Shown one piece after another: positions 41,774 to 50,503 of a DNA stretch of 64,000 nt. The position numbers and the translations under genes are program-made. The DNA is from Flavobacterium glycines (GTDB taxonomy: Bacteria; Bacteroidota; Bacteroidia; Flavobacteriales; Flavobacteriaceae): the NCBI RefSeq assembly GCF_900100165.1, contig NZ_FNEO01000001.1, positions 868,001-932,000 of the forward strand, in the 5' to 3' direction. Every line of letters begins with the position of its first letter. Position 1 is the first letter of the stretch. Under the pieces are notes generated by a model, which was not told the DNA's origin, did not search any database, and saw only the letters and a list, made by a program, of their open reading frames with translations.

Positions 41774-42139
41774 TTAAGAAGCTGTTTCTAAAGGTGCTTT
41801 TATTGATTTTTTTGAAAGATCTTCAATAGGAGCATCAGCAGATGTAGTTTTAACAAATTGAATTGCATCTTCACGGGCTGCTTTGTCTTCATATATTTTA
41901 CTGATACCTATGATTTTTCCGTTTGAGGATTTTAGGTTAAAATAGCATTCATTGTCAGCAGTTCTTTTTCTATAAAATTTTGAATCCTCCTTAGAGTTAC
42001 GTTTTATGGATTCTATTACAATTAAACACATTGCTTTGTTTTTATAGCCTGATTTACTAAAGATTAATTGTTCATAACTGTCTAAAAAATCAAATCTAAA
42101 TTCTCCATTTGTATTTTTGTTAATTACAAATTTTCCCAT
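41774..42139 (-). CDS. YegP-type DUF1508 protein
   Basis: A 121-residue protein with two tandem DUF1508/YegP modules: F-V-I-N-K-N-T-N-G-E-F-R-F-D at the start, and Y-F-N-L-K-S-S-N-G-K-I-I-G-I-S in the second. Each module is a short beta hairpin-helix unit. The role is unknown. It is convergent with the ALDH gene with only three bases between the stops, and it follows the histidine kinase gene by 50 bases on the minus strand. Confidence 0.85.
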   Translation of the reverse strand: MGKFVINKNTNGEFRFDFLDSYEQLIFSKSGYKNKAMCLIVIESIKRNSKEDSKFYRKRTADNECYFNLKSSNGKIIGISKIYEDKAAREDAIQFVKTTSADAPIEDLSKKSIKAPLETAS

Positions 42140-42189
42140 TTTAAGTTTGTTGTTTATTGTTTTTGATTTGGGGTATTACTCCTTTTTTT

Positions 42190-43362
42190 CTAATCATTAA
42201 AAATAATTTTAAAGGTGGTTCCTATACCCACTTTACTCTCTACAGTAATTTGTCCATTCATGGATTCAATTTGATTTTTGGTGATATACAAACCAATACC
42301 ATTTGCGTTTTTATGCTGGTGAAATGTTTTATACATACCAAATAATAAATTACCATGTTTTTCTAAATCAATTCCTAATCCGTTATCATTAATAGTTAAA
42401 ACCTTCTTTTTGTTTTCTATGAAAAAATCAAATGTGATGACAGGAAATCGATCCGGATGAGCATATTTTACAGCATTGGTGCTAAAATTCAATAAAACAC
42501 TTGCCAGATAAGCAGAGTTAAAATTAATAATAGACCCTTTTGGAACCTTGTTTATAATAGTGATTTTGTTTTCAAAACCGTAGTTGTTAATTAACTTGCT
42601 GTTTTTTTCCAGATAACAGTTTAAATCTAAAGGTTCTTTAATGATATTTATGTTATTTTGAATGTTAACAATTTGAGAAATTTGAGAAATAGTCTCATTC
42701 AAATCATTAGAAACAGTTCGTAGGTGATTTATATATTCTTCTTTTGTATGATTGTTTTCTTCTTCATCAATTATGTTTAAAAGCATTTTGATGTTTCCTG
42801 CGTGCGTATTTAAGTTGTGCGAAACAATATGAGAGAAATTTAATAAACGACTATTGTGTTCACTGTATAAATTTATTTGTTGGGTTAATTCTAATTCCTT
42901 TTCTTTTTGAGCTTTTAAGTTAGGAAGTATATTGTTTTTTGTTTTTTGATTCTCAATATGAGTTATTCTAAATAAGTTGATGTAAAAAATAATACAGCCT
43001 TCAGTGTCAAATTTTGTTTTTATAAAAGCTCTGATTAGTGATAATCCTTTTTTGGGTAATGAACTTCTAAATTCAATTTCTGCTTTTCCTTCTTTTTTTT
43101 TGAGTTGTATAAATAGTCGTAATATTTTAAATCGATCATCTTTATAAATTCTATTATAAAAAATGAGAGGGATAGTGTCCGGGACAAGGTCGTTTGGTAA
43201 TTCCAGTGTTTTATATACTGATTTGTTTATTAGTAAATTATGAAAATGATTGTCAGGCAGAATTTTAAATATGAACATTTCTTCTGATAAAACTTCAAAT
43301 AGTTTTTCATCAAAATTATTTGGTTTTTTAGGATTGTAGCTATTGTAAAAATGAGATATCAT
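42190..43362 (-). CDS. Cytosolic PAS-like sensor histidine kinase
   Basis: A 390-residue kinase without membrane segments. About 1-150 is a PAS-like input part. A coiled helix leads to the H-box F-S-H-I-V-S-H-N-L-N-T-H-A-G-N (His near 182); the usual Pro after the His is missing, as in several Bacteroidota kinases. The HATPase part has N-A-V-K-Y, D-N-G-L-G-I-D-L and G-I-G-L-Y-I-T-K. The C-terminal half is clearly a paralogue of the kinase at 49009-50100. No response regulator is adjacent. Confidence 0.88.
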   Translation of the reverse strand: MISHFYNSYNPKKPNNFDEKLFEVLSEEMFIFKILPDNHFHNLLINKSVYKTLELPNDLVPDTIPLIFYNRIYKDDRFKILRLFIQLKKKEGKAEIEFRSSLPKKGLSLIRAFIKTKFDTEGCIIFYINLFRITHIENQKTKNNILPNLKAQKEKELELTQQINLYSEHNSRLLNFSHIVSHNLNTHAGNIKMLLNIIDEEENNHTKEEYINHLRTVSNDLNETISQISQIVNIQNNINIIKEPLDLNCYLEKNSKLINNYGFENKITIINKVPKGSIINFNSAYLASVLLNFSTNAVKYAHPDRFPVITFDFFIENKKKVLTINDNGLGIDLEKHGNLLFGMYKTFHQHKNANGIGLYITKNQIESMNGQITVESKVGIGTTFKIIFND

Positions 43363-43680
43363 ATTTTATTATTTTAAAAAAGTGATGTTATTACAAAAGA
43401 CTAAAAATTACAACTTTAAAGTGCAATTGTCTAAAATAAAGGATATTATCCAACGGATTTCTATAATATAGTTTGTTTTTTTTGGCTGCATTTTAATATA
43501 TCGTTTCCACTATATAATAAGTTTATTGTATTTTTTGTAGAAGAAAATGAAATACTTTGTTATATGATTTTTGATTTTTTTTTGAGGTAATTTCCCGAAG
43601 CAAGGCTTCGGGAAATTAAAAACAAAAAAAACACCCGAATTAATACCTCTTGAGATATGTCCAGAGGTAATTTAGTTTAT
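43363..43680. other. Intergenic region without a gene
   Basis: 318 bases of AT-rich DNA between a kinase start and an outer-membrane protein stop, both on the minus strand. It contains a perfect 13-bp hairpin (43589-43617, AATTTCCCGAAGC with loop AAG) and a weaker one near 43645-43670 (TACCTCT / AGAGGTA). Neither is followed by a T-run on the minus strand, so they are not classical terminators. No other signal seen. Confidence 0.6.
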
Positions 43681-44184
43681 TTAGAATTTATATGTGATTC
43701 CAATTTTTCCACCACTGGTCGCATTTCCACCGCCTAATTCTAAATTGATTCCTAGTTTATCATTAAAGAAATATCTTCCGCCAATTTGCGCTCCAAGTCC
43801 AATATCAGAAGCATCATTTGTTTTATAAGCGTCATTTTCATAATTCCAGACGTAGTAATTAAGGCCGAGTCCAGCGTAAAAATCCCATTTTTTTGAAATT
43901 TCTAACACACGGTTAAAATGGTAATTACCATTGACACCAATACCAACTACGGAAGATTTGAATTTTGAGTTTCCAAAGTTTTCACTTTTTGAGCGATAGG
44001 ACAGTTCTCCTCCTAAAGTAATGTCTTCATGAAGACCATAATCAAGACCTACATAAACAGGTGTTCCCCATCCTGAGGTTCCTAATCCTGCATTTAATTG
44101 CATATGTCCTTTTCCTAATCTTCCTTGTGCAAATGTTCCAAAAGAGATAAAACTGAATGTTAATAATAGAATGTTTTTTTTCAT
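43681..44184 (-). CDS. Small outer-membrane beta-barrel protein
   Basis: A 167-residue protein with a signal peptide (G-T-F-A-Q). It has eight or so amphipathic strands (Y-V-G-L-D-Y-G-L, V-G-I-G-V-N-G-N-Y-H-F, I-G-A-Q-I-G-G-R-Y-F-F) and a terminal Phe (I-G-I-T-Y-K-F): a small OmpW/OmpX-like barrel. It sits downstream of the LuxR-type two-component pair, and a similar barrel gene lies upstream of that pair at 47426. Function unknown. Confidence 0.78.
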   Translation of the reverse strand: MKKNILLLTFSFISFGTFAQGRLGKGHMQLNAGLGTSGWGTPVYVGLDYGLHEDITLGGELSYRSKSENFGNSKFKSSVVGIGVNGNYHFNRVLEISKKWDFYAGLGLNYYVWNYENDAYKTNDASDIGLGAQIGGRYFFNDKLGINLELGGGNATSGGKIGITYKF

Positions 44185-44505
44185 GATTTTGACATTTTTT
44201 TGACTTTACCGCATAACTCAGGATTCACGTGATTTTATAAGTAAATCAATTGTTAGCTGGTATAATTACATTGGGTTAATACATTTAATTCAAACTTAAT
44301 TAGTCATTAATTAAACTGATGAAGTTTGTGATAGTACAAATGTAATTGCTCTGAAATCATTACTTTGTAGAGGGTTTAGTAATGGTTAGTAGAATTATTT
44401 CTACAAGAAAATCAGAAAAATTTAGAAGTCAAAGTATCAGAACTGTTTTAGAGAAGATAAGCAGGAACAAAAAACAAAGTAGAGATGAAAACAGTAGATA
44501 ATAAA
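44185..44505. other. Intergenic region with a possible promoter
   Basis: 321 bases between the barrel gene and the response regulator gene. On the minus strand TACATTTG at 44337-44344 fits TAnnTTTG, which would give the barrel mRNA a leader of about 146 bases. No upstream TTG at the right distance is seen. No reading frame worth calling. Confidence 0.4.
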
Positions 44506-45156
44506 TTATTCACTGTCATCATTATAAAGGCGGAAAAGTTCAATTAAAGTTGCTAAGTTGTCAATTTCTAATTTTTCAAAAATCCTGTTTTTAAAAGTGC
44601 TAACCGTTGTTTTTTTGATATTTAAAAGATCAGATATTTCTAAGTTGCCATAGCCTTTAATTAGCATTCTGGCAACTTCTAATTCTCTATTGGATAATTG
44701 CTCTATCGGATTAATAGGTGATTTAGAGATATACGAATCTAAAATTCTATCCTTCACATTTTGGGTGATGTATTTTCCGGATAAAATCATACTGGTTAAT
44801 GCTTGTTTCATTTCTTCTTCAGAACTTCCTTTGTTTAAGTAGCCTGAAGCACCTGAGTTCAAATAGCGCAAAGCATAGATGTCTTCATGATATGCAGTAA
44901 ATATTAAAATTTTAATATCTGGTTGAATATTTTTAACGTCTTTAATAATATTAATACTGTTTCCATCAGGAAAATTAATATCTAAAATCAGTAAATCAAT
45001 CTTAGTTTCATTTAGTACTTTAAAAGTGTCTTTAAAGTTTCCCGACATGTAAATTTTTGGATTCAAAAACAGCTCATTAATCAACATGGAAATTCCTTGC
45101 CTTACTATGCTATGGTCGTCTGTGATTAAAAAAGTACAGTTATTAGGTAATTTCAT
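44506..45156 (-). CDS. NarL/FixJ-type response regulator
   Basis: A 216-residue regulator. Receiver 1-125: D-D-H-S at the acidic pocket, phospho-Asp in L-L-I-L-D-I-N-F-P-D-G (about 55), Thr in F-T-A-Y and Lys in Y-L-N-K-G. The LuxR-type helix-turn-helix fills about 150-210 (L-S-N-R-E-L-E-V-A-R-M-L ... T-T-V-S-T-F-K-N-R-I-F). It starts 25 bases after the kinase stop, so the two form a cognate pair. Flanking barrel genes are plausible targets. Confidence 0.93.
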   Translation of the reverse strand: MKLPNNCTFLITDDHSIVRQGISMLINELFLNPKIYMSGNFKDTFKVLNETKIDLLILDINFPDGNSINIIKDVKNIQPDIKILIFTAYHEDIYALRYLNSGASGYLNKGSSEEEMKQALTSMILSGKYITQNVKDRILDSYISKSPINPIEQLSNRELEVARMLIKGYGNLEISDLLNIKKTTVSTFKNRIFEKLEIDNLATLIELFRLYNDDSE

Positions 45157-45181
45157 TTTACTAAATTAAATTATTTTTCTT

Positions 45182-46933
45182 CTAGATTTTACTCAATACC
45201 AAATTGAATATTATAGTAGTTCCTTTGCCTTCTTCACTTTGTACATTGATTTCGCCATCAAACAATTCAACTATTTCTTTGCAAAGATTTAAGCCTAAAC
45301 CAACACCTAAATCATTGACTTTTCTGGAAACCGTTCCTTGATAGTACGATTTAAAAATATTATTTAAATCATTTTGGTGGATACCAATTCCATCATCGGC
45401 TACTTCAACGTGGAGATTCATTTCATAATCCGAAATGGTATCGACATTAATAGTTATATTGATATTGCCATTCTCTGTAAATTTATTTGCATTGCCAATG
45501 ATGTTGTAAAACAATTGATGAATTTTAGTCACATCTGTACAAACTTCACAATCGGAATTAAGATTAGAATGAATGTTTATTTGATTTCCTTTAACTTCTG
45601 CTAACGAAGTCATCGAAGAAATGATTTGGTAAATCTCAGTTTTTAAAGAGATGTTTTTATTTTTTAATTCTAATTTTCTGTTTTCATCTTTAGAGTATTC
45701 TAAAATTTGATTTGATAAAAGAAGTAATGAATTTGTTGTAAATTCGATAGCTTTAAAGCTGTCTTTTAGTTCGGTCTCTTTAATTAAAGAACGAACTTTT
45801 CTGCTATACATCGAGATGATATTTAAAGGAGATCGGATTTCGTGACTAATCATTCCCATAATTCGATTTTTAAAAATTAAATTCTGACGTATTTGATTTT
45901 GAGCAGCTATCAATCTTTTTTCATATTCAAAGGCTACATGGGTAAAGCTAAGGAGAACAATAGATACAATAAACATAATAACAATCAGGAATATTATGGA
46001 ATAATTTCTAACGCTTTTATTTGATTTATATTGATTAACTATGTTGTTTTTATTGTCCGTTTGAAGTAAATCAGCAGAATTTTTATAATCAGAAATAATG
46101 TTTTGACCCATGTTCAATAATTCATTGTTGAGTGCAATTAATTGAGAATCTTTATTTCTTAAATCTAAAAATGATTTCTTTAAATTGATGAATTCATTTT
46201 GGTAATAGTTATTGGTTTTGTAAAAAACAGTTTTTAATTGGTCTTCAATACTCCCGGAAATCACTCTGTCTTTGTATTTCATAGTTACAACGGTGTTCAG
46301 CTGTTCTTTTTGAACATTGAGTCTTCCGGCAAAAGCATCACCAAGCCGGGCTATTAATCCTTTTCGGGAAACGCTGTCTACTTTGATGTAGGAATCTGTT
46401 TTTACACTGTCTAGAATTTTTTTAGATTCAAATCTTGTGAATTTAAAAAGCTTAGCTGCATCGTCGTGACTGTTGTTAATTTGGCTATTGATAATAGAAT
46501 CAATTGTAGATTTTAAAATTGAAATCTCAGCTTCGGTTTGCCCTTTTTTTGCAATTAGTTTTTTATAAGCTCCATTTCCATTGGAAATAAAATGCAAACT
46601 ATCTAATAAGTGACTGATGTCATTTAAGGAAGTAGAATATTTTTGGAATGAAACTTCATCTCTGTTTTTGAGATAATTATTAAAATACTTTTGTGATTGA
46701 ATCAAAGAAGTATTTGCAAGATGGGCATAGTTAATTATTTTCTCTGAAGACGAGATTTCTTCAAGAGCGTTCGATAATTTTGTTTCGTTTTGGGTCTCGT
46801 TATACCAGATAGCAATAGCTGTGATTTGTAACAAAATAACGCTAGCTAACAAAGTATAATGAATGATTTTTCTATGCTCAAATTTTATTTTTTTTAAATA
46901 AAAAGCACGGGATGGGGAGGGAATTTTAATCAA
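45182..46933 (-). CDS. Membrane sensor histidine kinase (CHASE3-like)
   Basis: A 583-residue kinase: TM1 near 24-44, a long helical extracytoplasmic domain (about 45-310, CHASE3-like), TM2 near 318-340. The H-box is G-M-I-S-H-E-I-R-S-P-L-N (His about 364). HATPase motifs are N-I-I-G-N-A-N-K-F-T, D-D-G-I-G-I and G-L-G-L-N-L-C-K. The frame has no ATG before TM1; the start used is TTG at 46933, which should be verified. The receiver partner follows directly. Confidence 0.9.
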   Translation of the reverse strand: MIKIPSPSRAFYLKKIKFEHRKIIHYTLLASVILLQITAIAIWYNETQNETKLSNALEEISSSEKIINYAHLANTSLIQSQKYFNNYLKNRDEVSFQKYSTSLNDISHLLDSLHFISNGNGAYKKLIAKKGQTEAEISILKSTIDSIINSQINNSHDDAAKLFKFTRFESKKILDSVKTDSYIKVDSVSRKGLIARLGDAFAGRLNVQKEQLNTVVTMKYKDRVISGSIEDQLKTVFYKTNNYYQNEFINLKKSFLDLRNKDSQLIALNNELLNMGQNIISDYKNSADLLQTDNKNNIVNQYKSNKSVRNYSIIFLIVIMFIVSIVLLSFTHVAFEYEKRLIAAQNQIRQNLIFKNRIMGMISHEIRSPLNIISMYSRKVRSLIKETELKDSFKAIEFTTNSLLLLSNQILEYSKDENRKLELKNKNISLKTEIYQIISSMTSLAEVKGNQINIHSNLNSDCEVCTDVTKIHQLFYNIIGNANKFTENGNINITINVDTISDYEMNLHVEVADDGIGIHQNDLNNIFKSYYQGTVSRKVNDLGVGLGLNLCKEIVELFDGEINVQSEEGKGTTIIFNLVLSKI

Positions 46934-47425
46934 AACTTATTTAATATTAAAAATTAATTAAGGAAATTACAACTACTTTTTTGACGTTAATTATAAAATG
47001 GATAGAATATGTTTTGTTGTCATTTTACTCATTTTAGATTTTATTAGGTTAAAATCAAATGGTATAGTTATTCATCAAAAAGGAATTGATGCTTTAAAAA
47101 ATTAATAATTTATTTAATTGTTTTATTCGGTAGCGAATTATTGTTTATAAATATTGTTTAGCGTATTGTTTCGATAATCAATACACTATAGCCATAATAA
47201 CAAATAAGAAAGTGTTAAATAGATTTGGGGAAAATCTTTAGATGACTAACTTTTAATAAACATCCTTTTGTTTAATGCAAAATTAAGGATGTTCATTACA
47301 AATCATGTAGTTCGTTATAAAAACTCGTGTAGAATTAGTTCTACACGAGTTTTACTAAGTGATCAGTTTTTAGTTTGATGAATAGATTTTAGATAAATAG
47401 TCTGTTATTTTACCTAATGTCTTTT
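46934..47425. other. Intergenic region, 492 bases, hairpins only
   Basis: Very AT-rich, no convincing reading frame. It holds the terminator at 47320-47353, a second inverted repeat (AACATCCTT 47259-47267 with AAGGATGTT 47285-47293), a plus-strand TAGATTTG at 47220-47227 and a minus-strand TAATTTTG at 47278-47285 that fit the -7 pattern. A small RNA is possible but unproven. Confidence 0.45.
47320..47353. terminator. Terminator after the small barrel gene
   Basis: A perfect 15-bp stem (AAAACTCGTGTAGAA / TTCTACACGAGTTTT) with a TTAG loop. It is 72 bases past the barrel gene stop. Confidence 0.65.
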
Positions 47426-47923
47426 TTACAAATTAAACGAAGCTCCAATGTTAAACACAAATTGGTTGTTTAAACGTTCAAATCCAGTAGCTTCTGGTTT
47501 GTATTTAGCAATAGGAAATCCTATTTCACTAACTATTCCAAAACCCTCTGTAAAGAAATAACGAACGCCCAAATGTGCGCCAAAGTTTCTTAAACCTAAA
47601 TCTAATCCTGGATAGATATCTACCTTTTCGTCAATGTTAAAAACATTGCCTAAATTGGCATTAAAGCGGGCTTTAATATCTACTCTGTCGCTAAAATCGG
47701 GTTTGTTGTCTAGTTCATCTCTACTTACAGATAGTAAATAGGAACCTACAACTCCAATCGAAATATTTTCTCCCAAACCATAATCGTTAGAAAGACGAAT
47801 TCCAGAGCCTCCGTTTTGAATGTTAGCGGCTATGTCAAATTTGATATCTCCTTTTCCTTTAAAGGCTTGTGCGCTAATTAGGCTTGTAAAACTTAATAAT
47901 AGTAGGCTAAATGTTTTTTTCAT
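47426..47923 (-). CDS. Small outer-membrane beta-barrel protein
   Basis: A 165-residue exported protein (signal peptide ending L-I-S-A-Q). It has repeated barrel strands (I-S-I-G-V-V-G-S-Y-L-L, V-D-I-Y-P-G-L-D-L-G-L-R, A-H-L-G-V-R-Y-F-F) and an N-I-G-A-S-F-N-L end. It resembles the barrel at 43681-44184 in size and style. The start at 47923 is chosen because a promoter -7 element at 47939-47946 leaves no room for the in-frame codon at 47941. Function unknown. Confidence 0.75.
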   Translation of the reverse strand: MKKTFSLLLLSFTSLISAQAFKGKGDIKFDIAANIQNGGSGIRLSNDYGLGENISIGVVGSYLLSVSRDELDNKPDFSDRVDIKARFNANLGNVFNIDEKVDIYPGLDLGLRNFGAHLGVRYFFTEGFGIVSEIGFPIAKYKPEATGFERLNNQFVFNIGASFNL

Positions 47924-47938
47924 GATAATTTTTTTATA

Positions 47939-47946
47939 CAAATGTA
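47939..47946 (-). promoter_or_regulatory. -7 promoter element of the small barrel gene
   Basis: Minus-strand TACATTTG fits TAnnTTTG. It overlaps the last bases of the neighbouring phosphatase gap. Predicted start near 47932. Confidence 0.45.
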
Positions 47947-47947
47947 G

Positions 47948-48673
47948 TTAATTTCTCCCTTTTTCTTCGAAATATAAATTATTCAATGGTTCGCTTTGCC
48001 AGAACTCTTTTGTGTCAATATCCATTATCGTCAGTGGACCTTTGAAAGCAGCTCCTGTATCAACATTCCAAATACAGGCTTTTTTAACAGGAATGGTTTT
48101 GTTTATTCGAGTAACAGGGGTGTGTCCTATGTATATTTCATGGTATAGCAATAATCTTTTGGGATATGATAAATCGTTGGAATTGATGTTCATGTCTAAG
48201 GCTAAAGCGGTTTCCCATAAAGTTCGGTCCCAGTAGAATAATTTTGGAAAATATTCAAAATTAACTCCGTTCATATTGGTAAATCCGGCGTGGATAAATA
48301 AGCGTTGGTGGTCGTCTAAATAATAATCATGTAAGGATTGCAAAAACTCAATATGAATTTGTTTGTTTTCGTCGCTTACGTTTTCATAAGCTATAACGGT
48401 TGCTTCGCCTCCATGGTTGTACCATAAAGCATTGTCTTTGTTGTCTTTTAGCCAATGGAGTAATAATTCGTCATGATTTCCTCTGATGAATATACAGTCG
48501 TTTTTGGCGTTTAATTCAATTAAATAATCGAGTACTTGTGGTGATTGACTCCAGCCATCAACATAATCTCCCAGAAAAATTAGTTTGTCTTTTTCGGTAA
48601 CCTTAGCTCTTTCCATAATTTGATGTAAAGCCCGTAAACCTCCATGAATGTCTCCTATGACTAATGTTCTCAT
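47948..48673 (-). CDS. PPP-type metallophosphoesterase (serine/threonine phosphatase-like)
   Basis: A 241-residue calcineurin-like phosphoesterase. The metal-binding set is complete: G-D-I-H-G at the start, G-D-Y-V-D-G-W, R-G-N-H-D-E, and later His residues in F-I-H-A-G-F and Y-I-G-H-T-P-V. This is the bacterial PrpA/B-like branch, which acts on phosphoproteins or on nucleotides such as Ap4A. Next to several kinases, a signalling role is possible but not shown. Confidence 0.9.
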   Translation of the reverse strand: MRTLVIGDIHGGLRALHQIMERAKVTEKDKLIFLGDYVDGWSQSPQVLDYLIELNAKNDCIFIRGNHDELLLHWLKDNKDNALWYNHGGEATVIAYENVSDENKQIHIEFLQSLHDYYLDDHQRLFIHAGFTNMNGVNFEYFPKLFYWDRTLWETALALDMNINSNDLSYPKRLLLYHEIYIGHTPVTRINKTIPVKKACIWNVDTGAAFKGPLTIMDIDTKEFWQSEPLNNLYFEEKGRN

Positions 48674-49008
48674 TTTTTTTGAAATCTGCTTTTATTCTGT
48701 AATATAATAAAAATTGTTTTAAGAAACAGAATGAAATCAGTTTTTTAATGCATAAGTCTATAAAAAAATGCATAATGGATAAAAAAAGTGCATAAGATAT
48801 TATTTGATGTTGTAAAAAAAACGACTCGTTTTTTGTGGAACTTTACGTACTTTTTTGTAGTTTTATACTGCGTTTTAACCGGTGCGTGGAAATATTTTAA
48901 AAATCCAGAATATGTTAGGGATTTTGCTTAGGTGTAGTTTTGCAATAAGTTGACAAATAAATATTTCAGAGAAGATTTATATAAACTAAGTTTAAGTGGT
49001 AATTACAT
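48674..49008. other. Divergent intergenic region with phased repeats
   Basis: 335 bases between the divergent phosphatase and PAS kinase genes. Besides the TGCATAA array (own entry) it has a hairpin at about 48815-48833 (AAAAAACG, loop ACT, CGTTTTTT). I see no certain -7 element for either gene. Confidence 0.5.
48747..48799. promoter_or_regulatory. Three 20-bp-phased TGCATAA repeats with A-tracts
   Basis: TGCATAA occurs at 48749-48755, 48769-48775 and 48789-48795, exactly 20 bases apart. A-runs follow at the same phase (the first two units have TAAAAAAA and ATAAAAAAA). Such phasing suggests binding of a regulator on one helix face, or intrinsic bending. It lies 74 bases before the phosphatase start and about 210 before the kinase start. 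Confidence 0.6.
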
Positions 49009-50100
49009 ATGAAAGAAAAACTCTCTGATTATAAACATGCTTTAGATGAGTCAGCTATTGTTGCTATTACTGATCAAAAAGGTATAATAATACATGCGAA
49101 TGATAATTTTTGCAAAATCTCTAAATTTAGCAGGGAAGAGTTAATAGGTCAGGATCATAGAATTATTAATTCCGGTTTTCATCCGAAAGATTTTATTAAA
49201 AATATATGGACTACTATTGCTAAAGGAAAGATTTGGAAAGGGGAATTAAAAAATAAGGCTAAAGACGGGACGACTTATTGGGTTGATACTACTATTGTTC
49301 CTTTTTTGGATGCTAAAGGGAAGCCTTATCAATATATTGCAATTCGTTCCGATATTACAGATAGAAAAAAAGCAGAAGAAAATTTGATTAGATATTCTAA
49401 TGCTTTAGAAATAATGAACAAGCAGTTAGTTGATTTTTGCAACATTGTTTCTCATAATTTAAGAGCGCCTTTAACTAACATCGCAATGTTAGTGGATTTC
49501 ATTGAACAGAGTAAAAGTGAAGAGGAACGTAAGGAAGTTCAAGTAAAAATAAAACCGGTAATTAATCATTTATTAGAAGTTTTTAATGAATTAGTTGAGT
49601 CTATTCAGGTGCAGCAGGATGCCGGAATTAAAATTGACGAGATTGTTGTTAGGGAATGTATAGAAAAGAATTTGAATCTGTTTGTAACTCAAATTAAAAA
49701 ATATGAAGCTACTGTTAAAACAGAATTAGTTGGTGTTTCTAAAATATATTTTCCACAAAAGTATATTGATAGTGTATTAACTAATTTGATTAGTAATGCT
49801 TTAAAATACAAGTCTCCAGATAGAAAATTAGTTCTTGAGATTAAAGCGAAACAAGAAGAAGATACTTTTTTATTAGCTGTTAGTGATAATGGTTTGGGGA
49901 TTGATTTGGATATGCATAAACATCATGTGTTTAAGATTAGGAAAACCTTTCATAGGCATAAGGATGCAAAGGGATTTGGACTTTATTTGATTAAAACGCA
50001 AATAGAGGCGATGGGTGGCAAAATTTGGGTTGAAAGTAAAGTGAATGTTGGAACAACTTTTTTTGTAGAATTTAAAAATATAAAATATGAAGACAATTAA
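49009..50100 (+). CDS. PAS-domain sensor histidine kinase
   Basis: A 363-residue soluble kinase. PAS plus PAC segment at about 10-125 (H-A-N-D-N-F-C-K-I-S-K-F-S-R-E-E-L-I-G-Q-D-H-R-I; S-D-I-T-D-R-K-K-A-E-E). The H-box is V-S-H-N-L-R-A-P-L-T-N near 152. HATPase motifs N-A-L-K-Y, D-N-G-L-G-I-D-L and G-F-G-L-Y-L-I-K are intact. No heme or flavin ligand is evident. It overlaps the next gene, a receiver, by 14 bases. Confidence 0.92.
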   Translation: MKEKLSDYKHALDESAIVAITDQKGIIIHANDNFCKISKFSREELIGQDHRIINSGFHPKDFIKNIWTTIAKGKIWKGELKNKAKDGTTYWVDTTIVPFLDAKGKPYQYIAIRSDITDRKKAEENLIRYSNALEIMNKQLVDFCNIVSHNLRAPLTNIAMLVDFIEQSKSEEERKEVQVKIKPVINHLLEVFNELVESIQVQQDAGIKIDEIVVRECIEKNLNLFVTQIKKYEATVKTELVGVSKIYFPQKYIDSVLTNLISNALKYKSPDRKLVLEIKAKQEEDTFLLAVSDNGLGIDLDMHKHHVFKIRKTFHRHKDAKGFGLYLIKTQIEAMGGKIWVESKVNVGTTFFVEFKNIKYEDN

Positions 50101-50497
50101 GAATATGACATTAATAGATGATGATGATATTTTTGTTTTTTTAACCAAAAAAGCTATTGAAAATACAAGTTTGGTAGAGCTAATCAGGGTTTTTGGAAAT
50201 GGTTTAGATGCAATAAATTTTCTTATAGAGCATTGTAAAGATTTAGAGGCATTACCTGAAATCATATTGCTGGATCTTAGTATGCCTATTATGGACGGTT
50301 GGCAGTTTTTGGATCAATTTACAAAGCTGGCACCTAAAATTGATAAAAAAATAACGATATATATTTGTTCCTCGTCAATTTCACCGAGTGATGTTGAATT
50401 AGCTAAGAAAAATGATTTAGTATCGGATTATATTATAAAACCGATAACAAAAGATAAATTGATAGATCTGCTAAAAAATATTATTGAGGAAATTTAG
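50087..50497 (+). CDS. Single-domain response regulator
   Basis: A 136-residue stand-alone receiver: acidic D-D-D-D near the start, phospho-Asp in I-L-L-D-L-S-M-P-I-M-D-G-W (about 65), Ser/Thr in I-C-S-S-S and Lys in I-I-K-P-I-T. No output domain. The 14-base overlap with the PAS kinase points to coupled expression. It likely relays phosphate onward or interacts by protein contact. Met at 50105 is an alternative start. Confidence 0.92.
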   Translation: MKTIKNMTLIDDDDIFVFLTKKAIENTSLVELIRVFGNGLDAINFLIEHCKDLEALPEIILLDLSMPIMDGWQFLDQFTKLAPKIDKKITIYICSSSISPSDVELAKKNDLVSDYIIKPITKDKLIDLLKNIIEEI

Positions 50498-50503
50498 GTT
50501 TAA

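Noticed and set aside
43589..43617. 13-bp hairpin considered as a terminator of the kinase gene
   Set aside because: It lies upstream of the minus-strand kinase start, not after a gene, and has no T-run on the minus strand.
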